From positions 1,926,590 through 1,990,589 of the forward strand of contig SCFE01000037.1 in assembly GCA_004352715.1 (NCBI GenBank): 64,000 nucleotides of DNA, given 5' to 3'. A model generated the notes under the pieces. It had not been told where the DNA came from. It saw nothing but the letters and a program-made list of their open reading frames with translations, and did not search any database. The DNA is from Hofstenia miamia. Lineage: Eukaryota > Xenacoelomorpha > Acoela. Made by a program: the position numbers and the translations under genes. This document shows, piece after piece, positions 1 through 11,885 of this stretch. The first letter of the stretch is position 1; every line of letters starts with the position of its first letter.

Positions 1-663
1 CATAGATATGATGTGAAAGCCTCATCACAAAAATGATTTTACAAAATTTACCTACTATGCCTTTTCTAAGGCATTAATAATTGCCTAAGCCCTTAGTAAG
101 GTATAATTAATCTTATTTTTTATTATAAAAAACTTACTCATGCTGCATTGGTTGAGTTAATAATGTAACTTTTTTATTCTGTATTTAACATTTAAAACAT
201 ATGTACTAAACCATCTATAAACTTGATTTAGCAACTTATAGTTAAACTATGTTTGTGTAAGCATTAAAATTTAACTTGAGGTAACATTTCAACTTTAGTT
301 CAAATGCGCTTACACTTAATAAAAAATCAGGTAAATTTATTGCAATAAATAAAACAATAACTACTCATGTGTCAAAGGTAATGTGTCATTTTTATATGGT
401 AATGTTAGCAATCCGTGTAGTTCAAGAAATAAATTCAATTTATAGCAATAAAATCACATGAATGTAATTAGCAGTAGTATTCAATATATAACAGACGTGT
501 AGGGTGCTCTACAACACAGTGTCCAGCAATCTTATTGCATGTTTAATTTAATGCAACTAGGGTGTTACACTAAATATTTGTAAACAAAACTAGTCAATCT
601 TTCTATTTTTAGAGACGAGTGTTCACTGCTTGTATAAACTAAGATTGACTTATTTCAATATAC
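1..663. other. AT-rich non-coding DNA
   Basis: No open frame, RNA gene or recognisable repeat is seen here. The sequence is simple AT-rich DNA leading into the minisatellite. Confidence 0.5.
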
Positions 664-1290
664 AGTAAGATTTATATTTCTTTGACAAATTTATAATTTT
701 CGAACAGCTGTATATTTTTTTATATCAAGATATCTGATTTTGTATATAAAATGTATATTTCTATGATAAATGTATATTTACTAATAGCTGTCCACTTCTT
801 TTGTATATGAAGATTTCCGATTTTCAACACAAAATGTATATATCTATGATAAATTTAAAATTTCCGAACATTTGTACAATTCTTAGTATATGAATATTTC
901 CGATTTTCAAAATATAGTACATATTTCTTTGACCAATGAAAATTTACGAATATTTGTACAGTGGATTTGTATATCATGATTTCCGAATTTCAATATAAAA
1001 AGTATATTTCTTTGACAAATGTACAATTTAGGTAAGTTTCTAGTTTCTACAGTCTTTTAATATATTAAATTTTCTAATTTTCTATGCAAAATGTATATTT
1101 CAAGAAAAAATGTATAATTTTTGAACAACTGTACACTGCATTTGTATATCAAGTTTTTTGGATTTCTATATAACATATATGTTTAGTTGACAAATGTGTA
1201 ATTTGCGATTAGTTGTAACTTATTTAGGTTTTGCGATTTCTGGATTTCAGTATGAAATGTATGTTCCTTTGATAAATGTACAATTCATCA
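664..1290. repeat. Degenerate ~84-bp minisatellite, about 7 units
   Basis: A unit of about 84 bp recurs with starts near 664, 748, 831, 915, 999, 1083, 1168 and 1253. Each unit contains a variant of GTATATTTCTTTGACAAATG, then a CGAACA-like block, then TTGTATAT and GATTTCCGATTTTCA. Units differ by many substitutions and small indels, so the array is old. It does not code. Confidence 0.8.
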
Positions 1291-1743
1291 CTGTTACGCA
1301 TATTAATGAAAATAGCAGTTATGTGCAACTTGCCAACTTTGGGCTTAAGGGACTCTTCTAGCTAAAACTTTTCTGAAACGTATTGCAAACAATCAAAACT
1401 TGACTCAGTGTAGGATTAACCCTTCACAAACTATATGTTGCTGAAATTAGCAGGATTTTGCATTCAAATCACATTACGCAAGGTATTTTATATCACATAT
1501 AAAAACAATATGTAGTAACAAACCAAAAAAACAAAAAATAACTGCCTAAAGAAACCAAAAAGCCGAAGTCTTTTGACATTCTGCAATGAGACGTTTGGAA
1601 TTAATTCCAGTGTTATGTTTACAACCAAGCTATGGAAGCATTTCAAAATAACTACACGTTGTTACAACATATTGAAGAAAAAAACTGCATAAAAAATTTC
1701 AGAGGTTGAAGGAAAACCTAAAAAAATTTCAGGATATTTCCAA
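1291..1743. other. AT-rich non-coding DNA at the 3' flank of the first LINE
   Basis: Nothing codes here. The stretch separates the minisatellite from the poly(A) end of the LINE at 1744. A convincing target-site duplication for that LINE was not found. Confidence 0.4.
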
Positions 1744-1975
1744 TTTTTTTTTCTTAAGTAGCTTTTATTCTGTTTATCCTTGTACATTCACTGTACTTAC
1801 AGTCTGTAAATATTATTTACAAAATATATACAAATAGTGTACATAATATATACAAACATATTTACAAAACTGATATCTACAGAAATGTACAAATAAAATA
1901 AACAAAGCTAAAACAATAATTAAAATAAACAAAAACAAAAAATAAGTTAAAAATAGGAAACAAAAATGACATATT

Positions 1976-4900
1976 CTAATAATTTCGCCATATATTCAGT
2001 TTGTTCGAATATCCTAATTTGAATTGGTTGGCAAGCAGGTTTTGTTTTAATAATTTTTTAAATATTTTTAAGTTAGGTGCGTTACGTATATTAGAATCTA
2101 GTTTGTTCCATAGGCTACTGGTGTTGGTTGTAAACGAATCTTTCCAATATTTATTTTTAATTTGATAGTTATTAATGCATTTATTTGCTCTTTTGTTATA
2201 GCTGAGATATTTGTCACCATTACAATTTCCTTTCACACACTTGTACATTTGAATCAGACTGGAATATATCGTGATGAACGTGGGTGAAAGTATTGATTCT
2301 TTGTTTACGTAGTCACCAACTTCATGTTTGCTAATATCAAACATTGTGCATATACACCAGTTAAACATCCTATTTAGTCGTCCCTTCTGTGCAATACTTA
2401 AGCTATTCAATAGTATGCATGCATATCTGTAGTGACTCAACACAAACGCGTCAACAACTGTTTTGCCCCTAGTTATCTGTTTAATTTGTTTTAGGTATTG
2501 TATGCCAGCTGCCATTTTTTTAATCTTCCTTCGAACAAACTTATCAAACTTCAAGTGCGTGTCTATGTCTACCCCTAAATATGTAACAGAATCAGTTGGT
2601 TTGATTATTGGTGCATCTTTAGATAGTTGGATCTGTACATTCTTTACTAGTGGCTTGTTATGGTTATTTGCGAATACGATAAATTGTGTTTTGGATGTAT
2701 TGACTGTTAACTTATTCTGTCTGAAGAAATTCATTATGCTGTCTAAGTCTATCTGAAGATGTTTTGTTGAAATTATTGGACTGCTGTGATTACTTATGAT
2801 GCATATGTCATCAGCATACTGGATTAATTGGCTGTGTTTTATGAACTGTGAAACATCATTTATATATAAGTTAAATATTATCGGACCTAGTACAGTTCCT
2901 TGGGGTACTCCGATATTTCTTATACAGTAGTCGGAAAAGATGTTATTAATTTTGACGCGCTGCTCTCTATTACTCAAAAAACTATTTATAAATATTCGTG
3001 AATCTTTATCAAATCCATATTTTGATGATTTATTATCCAGTATTTTGAAATCTAAGCTGTCAAAGGCTTTACTAAGGTCCAATAAAGCTACGCTGCTACT
3101 AACATTTTTTGTTAAGATTGTAATGAATACTTTCAGTTAGGGTAAGAAGTGCGTCAGTGGTGCTTAATCCATCTCTAAATCCAAACTGCATAGGTGAAAG
3201 AATGTTATAATTTTTTAGGTACGCATTGATTTGAGAGCAAAGTATCTTTTCAAAAATTTTTGATACTGGATTAGTTACTGCTATTGGTCTGTAATTTAAA
3301 CAGTCAGAATGATCACCTTTTTTATATACTGGTGTTATGTCAGCTCTTTTTAGGCTTATAGGAAATGTTGATGTCCGAATAGAGAAGTTAAAGACAAATA
3401 GCAAATATTCGTCGAAGTGCCTGATAAATTTCTTGTAGATAAATACTGGGATTCCACAGCTGCCACTAGAGATATTTACGTCTAGATTTTTTACGATTTT
3501 TTCAGTTTCAATTTTGTTAATAAAATTAAAACTAAATGCGCTATCGGGTTTTTCTATTTTCCTTTTGTATGAAACATGCTCGCCTTTGTATGATCCCATA
3601 TTTTGAAAAGTGCAATTCATATAATTAGCTATTGACTTAGAGTTGCATACTGGGTTTCCATTCACATTAATTTCTTGTATGTCGCACATCATGTTTTTTT
3701 CTTTATTTAAAAACCGGTTAATAAATTTCCATTTGGTTTTAGCTTGTGTTATCTTATCGTACATGATCCTTGACTGTAGTGCTTTGTCTTTGCGTTTTAG
3801 TTTGGAAATTTTCATTTTAATGTTCTTGTATGAGCCGAGATTCACAGATGAACTGTTTCTACAAAGTTCTTCCCAAGCTTTCTTCCTTTCGAGTTCTAGT
3901 GTTTCAATATGTCTATTTCTAATTTTATTAGGGCTGTCGATCTTAATAAACTTCCATTTGTATGGTGCAACCTGGTTTAAGCACCAATTTAGCTGACTTA
4001 AAATGAAACTCATCATTTTGTTTGAATCGCACATAGTGTAGAGAATTTCCCAAGGAACGTTTTTTAGCAGCTCAATGAAATGTTCATCATTAAAATTTTT
4101 GAAACTGCGACAGAGTATCCTCTTTCGTTTATTAATGGAAGCTAACTCAGCTGTTGTGTACAGTACAAGGTTATGATCGGAGAATGAATTAAACATCCAC
4201 GTAGCAAAGTTATAACTGTCTATGTCTGTGATGAGATAATCAATTAGAGCTTTTTCTCTTGTTCTTGTGTTCTTATTTATAATATTTAGGTGTAGTTCAT
4301 CACACATTTCGTCTATATAAGATGATTCTTTTCTGACTAAATAATCAATATTGTAATCACCGAGCAGCATAGTCTTCTTATCTTTACACATAGCATTTTG
4401 CGTTTCAAGTATTTTATACTCAATGAATTCTTTAGCATATTGTTTATTTGGGGAGTAACTTAAATTAATCATCGTTGACGACAATTTTGACCTATTTGTA
4501 CTTCGAATTTCCACCCACAGTGTCTCAAAGAATTCATGTTCTTGCTCTAATTCTTGGTGTCTTAATGGTCTCATATAATTTGGTATTAACAGCATTAGAC
4601 CACCTCCTCTACTTTCTCTATTTTTACTGAACGATTTAAATTTCTTTGTATTAAAATTATATAGGTTTTCAGGAGTGCTACTTTTAATCCAAGTTTCAGT
4701 GAAGGCATAAATTGCATCGTCTCCGACAGATTCATATATCTCTAATAAATCAACTTGGTGTGCAGGGATGCTTCTAGCATTTAAGTAGACTATTTTAACT
4801 TTCTTACGAAATTGTTTTACTACTGTGCTTAATTCACTAATATCGAGGATGTTAGGACCAGGGTTCATGTGAATATCACCTGCTTGCAATAATAGTAAGG

Positions 4901-5099
4901 TTAAAATTGAGAGAACGTAATGGCGAAATTTGTCAAAAAATGTACATTGGAATCTAACAAATTGCAACCGACATTTCATTCTGGAAACTGCCCCACGGAT
5001 TTTGCTACTGTTTATAAAGTCAATGTAATAAGATTCATATGGAGTACAAACTAGTAGTATTAGTAGTAAAAAAATGTACCTCGATTTCTTGAATGACAT
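1976..5099 (-). pseudogene. LINE ORF2: 2A-like motif, endonuclease and reverse transcriptase, one frameshift
   Basis: The upstream frame (3099-5099, 666 aa) starts with a hydrophobic stretch, a short basic region and a second hydrophobic run. The 2A-like motif GDIHMNPGP follows at residues 74-82. The endonuclease is complete: N of LNARS, E of FTETW, GDYN near residue 244 and SDHN near 308. The RT finger and palm begin with PVYKKGDHSDCLNYRPIAVT and QFGFRDGLST. That frame stops at 3099. RT continues in the shifted frame 1976-3082+ with DLSKAFDS (motif A), GVPQGTVLGP (motif B) and YADDICI (motif C), then the C-terminal thumb region. The shift lies at a run of six T on the plus strand (3105-3110). 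Removing one base would join the frames, so it may be a recent mutation or a homopolymer sequencing error. Role: target-primed reverse transcription. Confidence 0.85.
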
Positions 5100-5122
5100 A
5101 GCTTTGGATGATATTGATTGAC

Positions 5123-6262
5123 TTAGCCTTGTTGATTGAGGAGTCCAATAACTTTCTGCAAAAAAGACTTCAGTTCTATCTCTAGTATCTCCTGAGTATG
5201 CTGCGAAGATTTACTTGGTTGAGAGCTTACAACTTCTCGGTAGCTTCTTGGTTTGGTAGGGTAATTTGAGTTTAATGATTGTGTTTTATAATTTAACTGA
5301 GAATTGCGTTTAAAGAGTCTTTGTTTTATCTTATTGTAGTGCCCAAAGAATCTCTTTATTTCCCTTACCACCATTGATAAACCACGTCGTGAAAGATGTA
5401 TGCCATCTCTAGCTATGAGGGATGAGTTTATCTGGTCGTTCATATCACCTTGCAGAAATTTCTGGAAGACATTAATAATAGTTATTTTGCGACTGTTTTC
5501 AGCTATTTCATTTAGTGCCTTGTTGAAGTGGTAGATATAGGTGTTTCGTTTGAAACATTCATTCTTAGTAACTGGTGTTATTTCTAAGAGCACAAGATTC
5601 TCAGGGGTGAATTTATCGTTGACTTCGTCTATAAGTGTGGACACTAAGTCTTTAAATTCACCTTTAGCTTCCATCTTGTCTTTATTTGAGTTTAGAGCGT
5701 CAGTTAAGCTGGTGTTGATAACAACTGTATTAATATTTTCTTTTTTGTAAGATTTAATAATGTCCGTAAGTTCGCCAGTGTTTTTTCCACGGTATGAATG
5801 AAAACAACAAGTTTGATTTATGACGAGGTTTTTGGGATCGACGTATTTTAAGATTGAGTTTCCGATGCATAAAACAGATGTATCTTTTAAAACTTCTTTA
5901 GAAATTGAAGGTTTATATATAGGTGTTTTAGGCACAGCAGAGATATCATCGACTATGGCGTTCATATCAGTAGATTGTGAACTAGATGTCGGCGTTTGCA
6001 GAGCTGGCAAATTATTTGTTGAAGTATTTGTCCCAGTTGTTTCAAAATTTAAATTTGAATTCAAATTGGCGCCATTTTCAAATTTCTCTGACAATTTGTA
6101 AAGTTGTAGTAATGCTTCTGCGGCTGCATCTTTATCGAGTTTACTAAACATTGCATAAAGGGTTGTTTTTGGCTTGTTAGAAATGAAATTGCTCGCATTG
6201 TTAGCGTCTTCAATGCCTTGAAAAACATCATTTTTTATTTTCTTAGCGAGAGTGCTTGACAT
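5123..6262 (-). CDS. LINE ORF1 with SGNH/GDSL-like esterase domain
   Basis: This 379-aa ORF starts at an ATG 5' of ORF2 and ends 23 bp before the ORF2 start. The N-terminal third is low-complexity, rich in N, S and T. The central part resembles the SGNH hydrolase (lipase/acylhydrolase) domain found in ORF1 of CR1- and L2-type LINEs. Block I reads LCIGNSIL, with N where the family has the catalytic D/S environment (GDS). The G-x-N-D block is altered to INTSLTDA. The last block, DGIHLS, keeps the D-x-x-H pair. The C-terminus is basic and S/Q-rich. The fold looks kept while the nucleophile block is unusual, so hydrolase activity is doubtful. In known elements this ORF1 is thought to help the RNP bind nucleic acid or membranes. 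Confidence 0.7.
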   Translation of the reverse strand: MSSTLAKKIKNDVFQGIEDANNASNFISNKPKTTLYAMFSKLDKDAAAEALLQLYKLSEKFENGANLNSNLNFETTGTNTSTNNLPALQTPTSSSQSTDMNAIVDDISAVPKTPIYKPSISKEVLKDTSVLCIGNSILKYVDPKNLVINQTCCFHSYRGKNTGELTDIIKSYKKENINTVVINTSLTDALNSNKDKMEAKGEFKDLVSTLIDEVNDKFTPENLVLLEITPVTKNECFKRNTYIYHFNKALNEIAENSRKITIINVFQKFLQGDMNDQINSSLIARDGIHLSRRGLSMVVREIKRFFGHYNKIKQRLFKRNSQLNYKTQSLNSNYPTKPRSYREVVSSQPSKSSQHTQEILEIELKSFLQKVIGLLNQQG

Positions 6263-6300
6263 CCAACCATCGCTTTGGTGTCTATTTGGGGTCTATTTTT

Positions 6301-7340
6301 TCAAATAGAGTCCATTAATTATGAGTTAGCAATTTGCTTAACAGCCCAACAATTTTCAGCAAAAAAAACCTTTCCAAGAAAATTGTAAATGAAATGTATT
6401 TTGCATTTTGAATGCAAAAGCTAAAATGATGCGATGCTAGCATGTGCTTTGAAAAATATCTTTAAACTACAAATATTTTTATGTACAGAAAACAATGTCA
6501 ATTACTGCAGAAGTTGTTGAAATTTTATAACAGTTTGTTCTACCACAAAACATTGAACAATTCAAAGGTATCATTCTATAGCTAAGTTTTTAGCACAAAG
6601 CACAGGGAATTACGAAAAACTGATAGCAGATTTGGATTTTATAGAAAATTTTCTTTTTTCTTTTAGAAAAGTAAAAAAACAAAAAATTGATGAGAATTTA
6701 AAAATTGACCAGAAGTGATCCTTTAATTTTCTCGAAAACAACACATGAATTTCGTAAAATTTAGATATATTGCAAAGAGAGAATCTTTAATTTGTGATAT
6801 TGTTTTATATCGCAGATTGCCTTAAGGAGGCATATTAAAGCATAAAAAATAGGCTTTGTGGCCATACAATCGTAAGCCCGCACTGATTTTAGATGACAAC
6901 ATTCCTCATTATATTGTGTAATATCCAAATATCAATTTCCATTGAAATCTGTTAATAATTGGCCGAGATATATGCCAAAATGTGTTATTTTAGGCTTTTA
7001 TTTAGGGCTATTTATTAAGAAAACCATTCTATAAATATTAGTCTTATTGATGCAATTGATTCATTAACTAATATTTTATGAAAAAATTGATACCCACACA
7101 AATGATGAGATTGCAACTTGATGGTATGTTCAGTAATATACCAAACCAAAATAAAATACATTTAGAAATGATAATGTGGAAATTGCCATAGATAACATCA
7201 ACATTTAGCAATCATTTTAAAGAAGAAAACACATCAATATTTCAAAGTATTAAATGTAACGATTTCACCAATATTTCAAACGCGAAAAACTGCACATTTG
7301 CTTAAAAATAAAATCTGATTCTATTATCTTTAATTTGTTT
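6301..7340. other. AT-rich non-coding DNA
   Basis: About 1 kb with no supported ORF, RNA or repeat. It includes the 5' flank of the LINE ending at about 6300. Confidence 0.4.
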
Positions 7341-7352
7341 TTGGGTATACAA

Positions 7353-7660
7353 TTATAAATGTGAAAAACGAAAAATTCGCCCAAGGCCAAAAGATATTAA
7401 AAGTATTAGAAATGTTATCATAATTAGAAAAGTCTTAAAAAGTTTGAGCCCTTCAACCTTGGTAGGTGTAAATAGCGCTGGGGAAGTAAGTGCTGCTGCA
7501 TAATTTTGATATAATCTGCCGGGCTGCACAAAATGATTAGGCAATTGTGAGACCCTCGATTTTTATTGTCTTGGTGCTGTAGCATGAAAGTACCGCGATC
7601 TCTGCGCAGTAAGGTATTGTTTTGGTGTTCGAAGAAGTACTTGATTTTTTAATGCATAAT
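7353..7660 (-). pseudogene. Possible fragment of a LINE ORF1 C-terminus / ORF2 N-terminus
   Basis: Minus-strand reading gives a P/R-rich stretch containing GRLYQNYAAAL, followed by a hydrophobic run (FLIMITFLILLISF) and a stop. The copy in the old LINE at 38.6-38.8 kb carries a similar motif, RVHQSYAAAL, between its ORF1 esterase and its ORF2. CR1-like ORF2s in this window begin with a comparable hydrophobic run. The match rests on a short motif and composition only, so this could be a chance ORF. Confidence 0.3.
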
Positions 7661-8490
7661 TTAAGCATACTCTCTACAATATATATATATATATTCTAGC
7701 ATCATCTGGGTTAGCATAACCATAGAGTAAATAGAATAAACAATAGAGTTATAGCATTCTGAAGGCATAGTATCTAATATCAAGTAGGCAAAGAAATTCC
7801 AAATTCCAAGATTTACAATGTAGTTAGCGCAAATTAACAGCATTAGCACTTTCAGCGAAACAATGAAATAGTAACTAAAAATCAAAAATACGTAGCATCT
7901 AAAGTTGTAAGCATGTAACTGCCTATTAGTGGAAGCATGAGAATTTACGTGGCAATTACTGCTGAAGCAGTACAAGCTAGCAGTCATCAAATGCATAAAA
8001 GAACATCACTGGATCAGCTAAACCCAGGAGAGAAATGGGCTTGCGTAGGGTTTAGACTCCAGAGACCTCCTACTGGGAATACCCACTACGCAACCCCCTC
8101 AACTCTGTAGCAATTTTAGCTGTTCATGATCATTTGCGGTGCATATTGTAAAAAATCCGTTTTAATGAATCCTAAGTTATTTATTTTACAAACTGTTTAT
8201 TGTTTCTTATTCTAATGATAATTCTTGGTTACTGTAGTAAGGCATTTTATTTAAATTCTTTTGTCATTAAATTTTAATTGATTTGAGAAGATGATATATT
8301 TAGGTACTTGTAATTAATGAAACAATTCTTTAACTGGTAAGATAATTACTTGTTGAAGCAGTTTTTAAATGAGTCGTTTTTAAGGAGTTTAATTAAACTT
8401 AATTAGTACATGCAGATACATTTTAATTTACAAAGTCATCGTCAGTTTCTTTAAAAAGTATTCCTTCTAAATTTACTAGATTTTACAAAA
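7661..8490. other. Non-coding DNA with short TA microsatellite
   Basis: A (TA)n run lies at about 7679-7695. A 111-aa minus-strand ORF here (7661-7996) is Cys/Leu-rich and matches nothing recognised. I do not treat it as a gene. Confidence 0.4.
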
Positions 8491-8494
8491 ATAA

Positions 8495-9657
8495 TCATAA
8501 TTTTCTAAATTTTAAAAGTGATAAGTTAAATTTATAAATATAGTCTTCTTTTGTGTTCAAACTTTGTTGCAAGGATTTTATAGAAATACTCTCAATGATT
8601 TCTAAATGACTTGAATTTGATGTTTGTATGTAATATTTTTGTTTCAAATTTAGTCTGCATTTACTTAGATGATTAAATATATGAGAATTGGTTTTATGTT
8701 CTTTATTTCTTCTTGAAAGTTGTCTACTAAAAAAACCAATATAGTCATCATCACAGGTGCATTTTATTTGATAAATTACATTAGACTTATTGGTTTCTTC
8801 AGTTGTAGATTTTAATTTCAATTTTGTTCTTAGTTTTTCATTGATATATATATAAATCTAATTTTTTCTTTAATTATTGATATTTTTCTTAGTTCTTTGA
8901 TTATGTTTTCAGTGTAGAGTCCTCTATATTAGATCTTAAAACAAGTTTCATAATGAGTTTGATATTTTTTGATATTTTGTTCTTAATTAAAATGTCTTCT
9001 AATGATTTCCTAATATATTGATCTATGAAATTACTTGGATATTCATTCTTCTTTAATTCTATCTTAAGTTTTTTTATTTCTCGATTAATTGTTTTATGTG
9101 CTGCAATTGTCAAATATTTGATGAATGCATCTTTTAATTAATGATATTTTGTAATTTAAAGGTGTATTAGAGGTGTAGTTCAATAACAATCCCGTGTCTG
9201 TTGGTTTATTATAGATTCCAATTTCAAATTTGTTATCTTTTTAGTTATTTGTACATTCCAAAAACAAAATTTGTAAACTGAATATTTTAGTCAATTAAAT
9301 TAAATTTTCTAAGTATGTATTCTGATGTTTCATCATCTTTTACTTGTGCAAATATATCATCCATAATAAATGAATTGGAAGTCTGATGTTGAAAATTTGT
9401 TCTCAATTGTAGTTAAATAATATATATTTGTAAGAGTAGAACTTAATGGATTTCCCATGGCTAAACCATTGTTTTGATGATAAAATGTGTTATTGAATTC
9501 CATTAAAGTATTCTTTGTTGTTAAAGTAAATAGTTCCTTTGCTGTGTTATACTCCAGATTGTAAATTTTTATGTTTTTATTTTTATGGAGTTCAATTACA
9601 GCATCAATTGATTTTTCCAGTGGTAAATAGGTGTACAGACTCTTAATATCCTATGAA
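8495..9657 (-). pseudogene. Penelope-like element: RT and GIY-YIG endonuclease, frameshifted
   Basis: Reading the minus strand from 9657: DIKSLYTYLPLEKSI matches RT motif A of Penelope elements (D-x-x-S-L-F/Y-T-x-x-P), and GLAMGNPLSS matches the G-x-x-M-G-S-P-L-S block. FIMDDIFAQVK then replaces the usual YVDDIFA, reached through a frameshift. GIYNKPTDTGLLLNYTS matches the Y-x-K-P-T-x-T block. The last ORF (8495-8821) starts with VIYQIKCTCDDDYIGF, the GIY-YIG nuclease core that ends Penelope ORFs, followed by RRNKEHKTNSHIFNHL. Several stops and shifts break the frame, so it is inactive. The 5' part of the RT is absent: at about 9657 the sequence switches to LINE C. Confidence 0.85.
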
Positions 9658-10828
9658 ACCATATACGTCATCAAATTAGTGATGGTTGAATGACCTGGAA
9701 GATTACCATGCTGGGAGGAGGAGATGAGGTGATGAATATTAGGGAGCACATAATGAAACACAAAGTGCTCAAAGATGATTGACAGCTGAGAAAGAATAAT
9801 TATTGGATGATAAGAAGTGACTTGAGAAGAGATACGCTGATTGGATTTTAGCACTGTGGAAATCCAAGATGTTTTCCTGCAAGATGGAAGGTAAAGAGAT
9901 GCTTTAAATGGATGGAAAGAGTTGAGGTTTTTTGAATTACAAAGGATGGGACGCCATTGGGATAGCAATGACCACACAACTTTCAGGACTTAAGAATGAG
10001 GGAAATATCATGGATGTTGAAGACAATGTTAGATAGGCAAATCAGTGTAAAGATGGCAGGTGGACCAGGGCAGAAAGAGACAGGATCAGAGAAATTCAAG
10101 GTGAAATTTACATTGAAGAGATTAGCTTTCTCCAGATCTGAGTTTGCAGAAAGATGGTTCCATTTCAAGCTGGGGGAACAGGTTTGGAATGAATTTAATG
10201 TAAAAAAGAATAAAAGTCTTGAAGAGATCCAGATAAGAACCTGGACAGCAGAGAGATTTTGTTGAGTTCCATAAAGGCAATGATGTCTTCTGTAAGAGAA
10301 GAGGCTTCAAAGAATTGGAAGGACTGTAATGATGTTTGAAAGATTTGAGTTTATTCAAAGAGTGTACAGTAAGGAATGAGAAATATAAAGGGAGAGAAAT
10401 ATGCTTTTTTCAATAATGAGGAACAAAGGATGAAATAACTTGGTGAAGGAAGGGGTACCAGTCATCACCAGAAAAAGAGCTATTGAAAATGGGGAATGAA
10501 GCAGAAAGAGCCACATTTAGAGATACAAAGTCACTGTTTTATTGAGCATATTGAGCAGCTTGACAACCAGATGGGGTAATAGAATTGACAGCCAGGTTGA
10601 AGTGAACAAATGAGTGATCAGACAGATTAACAAGAACAGGGACCACAGAGGTGTCAAAAATATGGTTAGGGTGAGAGCAGAAAACCAAGTCAAGGAGGGA
10701 GGGGTGGGAAGTAGGAGAAAATACAAGTTTTTCAAGAGAGTAGGAAGCAAAATGATCCAGGACAGCAGATTCATAAGCATTATTAGAGTCAAGTGCATTC
10801 CAGCAAACATTAGGAAGATTGAAGTCAC
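9655..10828 (-). pseudogene. LINE C, downstream half: endonuclease C-terminus to RT fingers
   Basis: Minus-strand reading from 10828 starts with DFNLPNVCWNALDSN, the D-x-N block of an apurinic-type endonuclease, and goes on to NLSDHSFVHF (SDH block). Frames shift several times. The linker SGSLQDFYSFL and the RT block [21 protein letters not shown] follow, then QHGNLPGHST near 9700. It is cut off at about 9655, where Penelope sequence begins. A second copy of the same family lies at 50951-52975. The upstream half of this copy is at 20921-21640, separated by the P-type transposon. Confidence 0.8.
10823..10828. repeat. Left target-site duplication of the P-type element (AGTCAC)
   Basis: The six bases next to the left terminus pair with ATTCAC at 20921-20926, five of six identical. 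Placed together, the flanks restore the LINE C endonuclease reading ICG / DFNLP without other loss. Confidence 0.6.
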
Positions 10829-11885
10829 AGTAGTGAAGACTAGGGCAAGCATGTTCCAATGGGATAACCTGAAGTTTTTGTAACACCTATGGCCATGTGG
10901 AAATAGACTCATTCTATTGGAAATATTTTTGATAAAACTAAATTGAGCAAATTTATTTTTTAAAAAAGTTTTTATTTTTGTTTTCAAGGATTTGGGTAAA
11001 ATGATATAATTGATGATAAAAATTGTTTTTGACAATATTAAATTGAGTAAAATAATTTTCAGGCAAAGATTTTACTGTTGAAGTTTAGGATTTAGGCAAA
11101 CTGATGAAATATACCATTGATAAATCAATAAAAAATTGAAATGTCTGATATACATGACAAAAGCAAGTCATTTGCATCAATATTCAAAATACAAAATAGA
11201 AAAATATTCACCATACTTAAGCATTACACACATATGAAGCAAAACACATTGTATATGAGCTGTTTTTGTGCAGACTGAGTTGTTGTGCAGAGCTTCACCA
11301 CATCCAGCAAACTTACACAGGGGTATCACTATATATTTTTGTGTAGTTGACATGGGAAATCATGATGCCCAAACTTGCTATCCAGATTATTCACTACATT
11401 GTAAGGTCATGTATCCATAATAATAATGTATTAATTCATCCATCCAAAATTACTTGTACTTCCATGTTGAATTAACTTTTCTAAATATGTAAATGTTTAT
11501 AAATGGGTAAACAAAGTTAGTTAATAGTGTATTATTCACACTCAAGAAATACAGGCACATGATAATTAGAAGACAAGTCACTAATAATTTTTAGAAACAA
11601 ATGTCATTTAATATAAATAATGAAAAACAAGATGCATAAAATTCCATAACATAAATTTATTTTCAAGTGGAAATATAAAAAAACATGCTCAGTTAACCAT
11701 GAAATACTATAATATACATAGCCAGTGAAAACAAAAGATGGAAAAAGTATGTGACATACCATGTTATTTCTGTGTAAATGCATTTGAAATCACCAGACTA
11801 CCTTGCTTTTAAGTATCTTTGATGCAGTGAGTTGATTAGTTACAAATTTGATAAATTATTTTATACCATGCAAAGTATCAATTGA
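10829..11885 (+). repeat. Left inverted arm of the P-type element
   Basis: This arm matches the right arm (20280-20920) in reverse complement, in order. Shared blocks include TAACACCTATGGC near 10880, AGTTTAGGATTT near 11085, and TACCATGCAAAGTATCAAT near 11865. The stretch 11110-11580 has no partner on the right. The arm resumes at 17079 after the nested element. Confidence 0.75.

Larger units (their letters stand above)
1744..6300 (-). mobile_element. Nearly complete CR1/L2-like non-LTR retrotransposon
   Basis: Two ORFs lie in tandem on the minus strand, with a poly(A) run (T9 on the plus strand, 1744-1752) at the 3' end. An AATAAA signal (complement of 1764-1769) sits about a dozen bases upstream of it. 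ORF1 is an SGNH-hydrolase-like protein, and ORF2 is an apurinic-type endonuclease plus reverse transcriptase. The tail is poly(A), whereas the CR1-like copies near 31-37 kb end in microsatellites, so this is a different lineage. The 5' boundary near 6300 is estimated from the ORF1 start. Confidence 0.85.

Noticed and set aside
2463-3140. Plus-strand ORFs of 66-97 aa
   Set aside because: Antisense shadows of the LINE reverse transcriptase.
1744-6300. Target-site duplication for the first LINE
   Set aside because: Short TTGGAAA-like similarity between flanks was considered, but it is too short and off-position in AT-rich DNA.
7661-7996. 111-aa minus-strand ORF
   Set aside because: No domain or similarity recognised. 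AT-rich DNA of this length gives such frames by chance.
8020-8105. tRNA-like stretch with paired CCTCC/GGAGG blocks
   Set aside because: No A or B box and no cloverleaf can be drawn.
9996-10883. Two 89-aa plus-strand ORFs (9996-10265 and 10614-10883)
   Set aside because: Both lie opposite LINE C coding sequence, and the second runs into the inverted arm of the P-type element.
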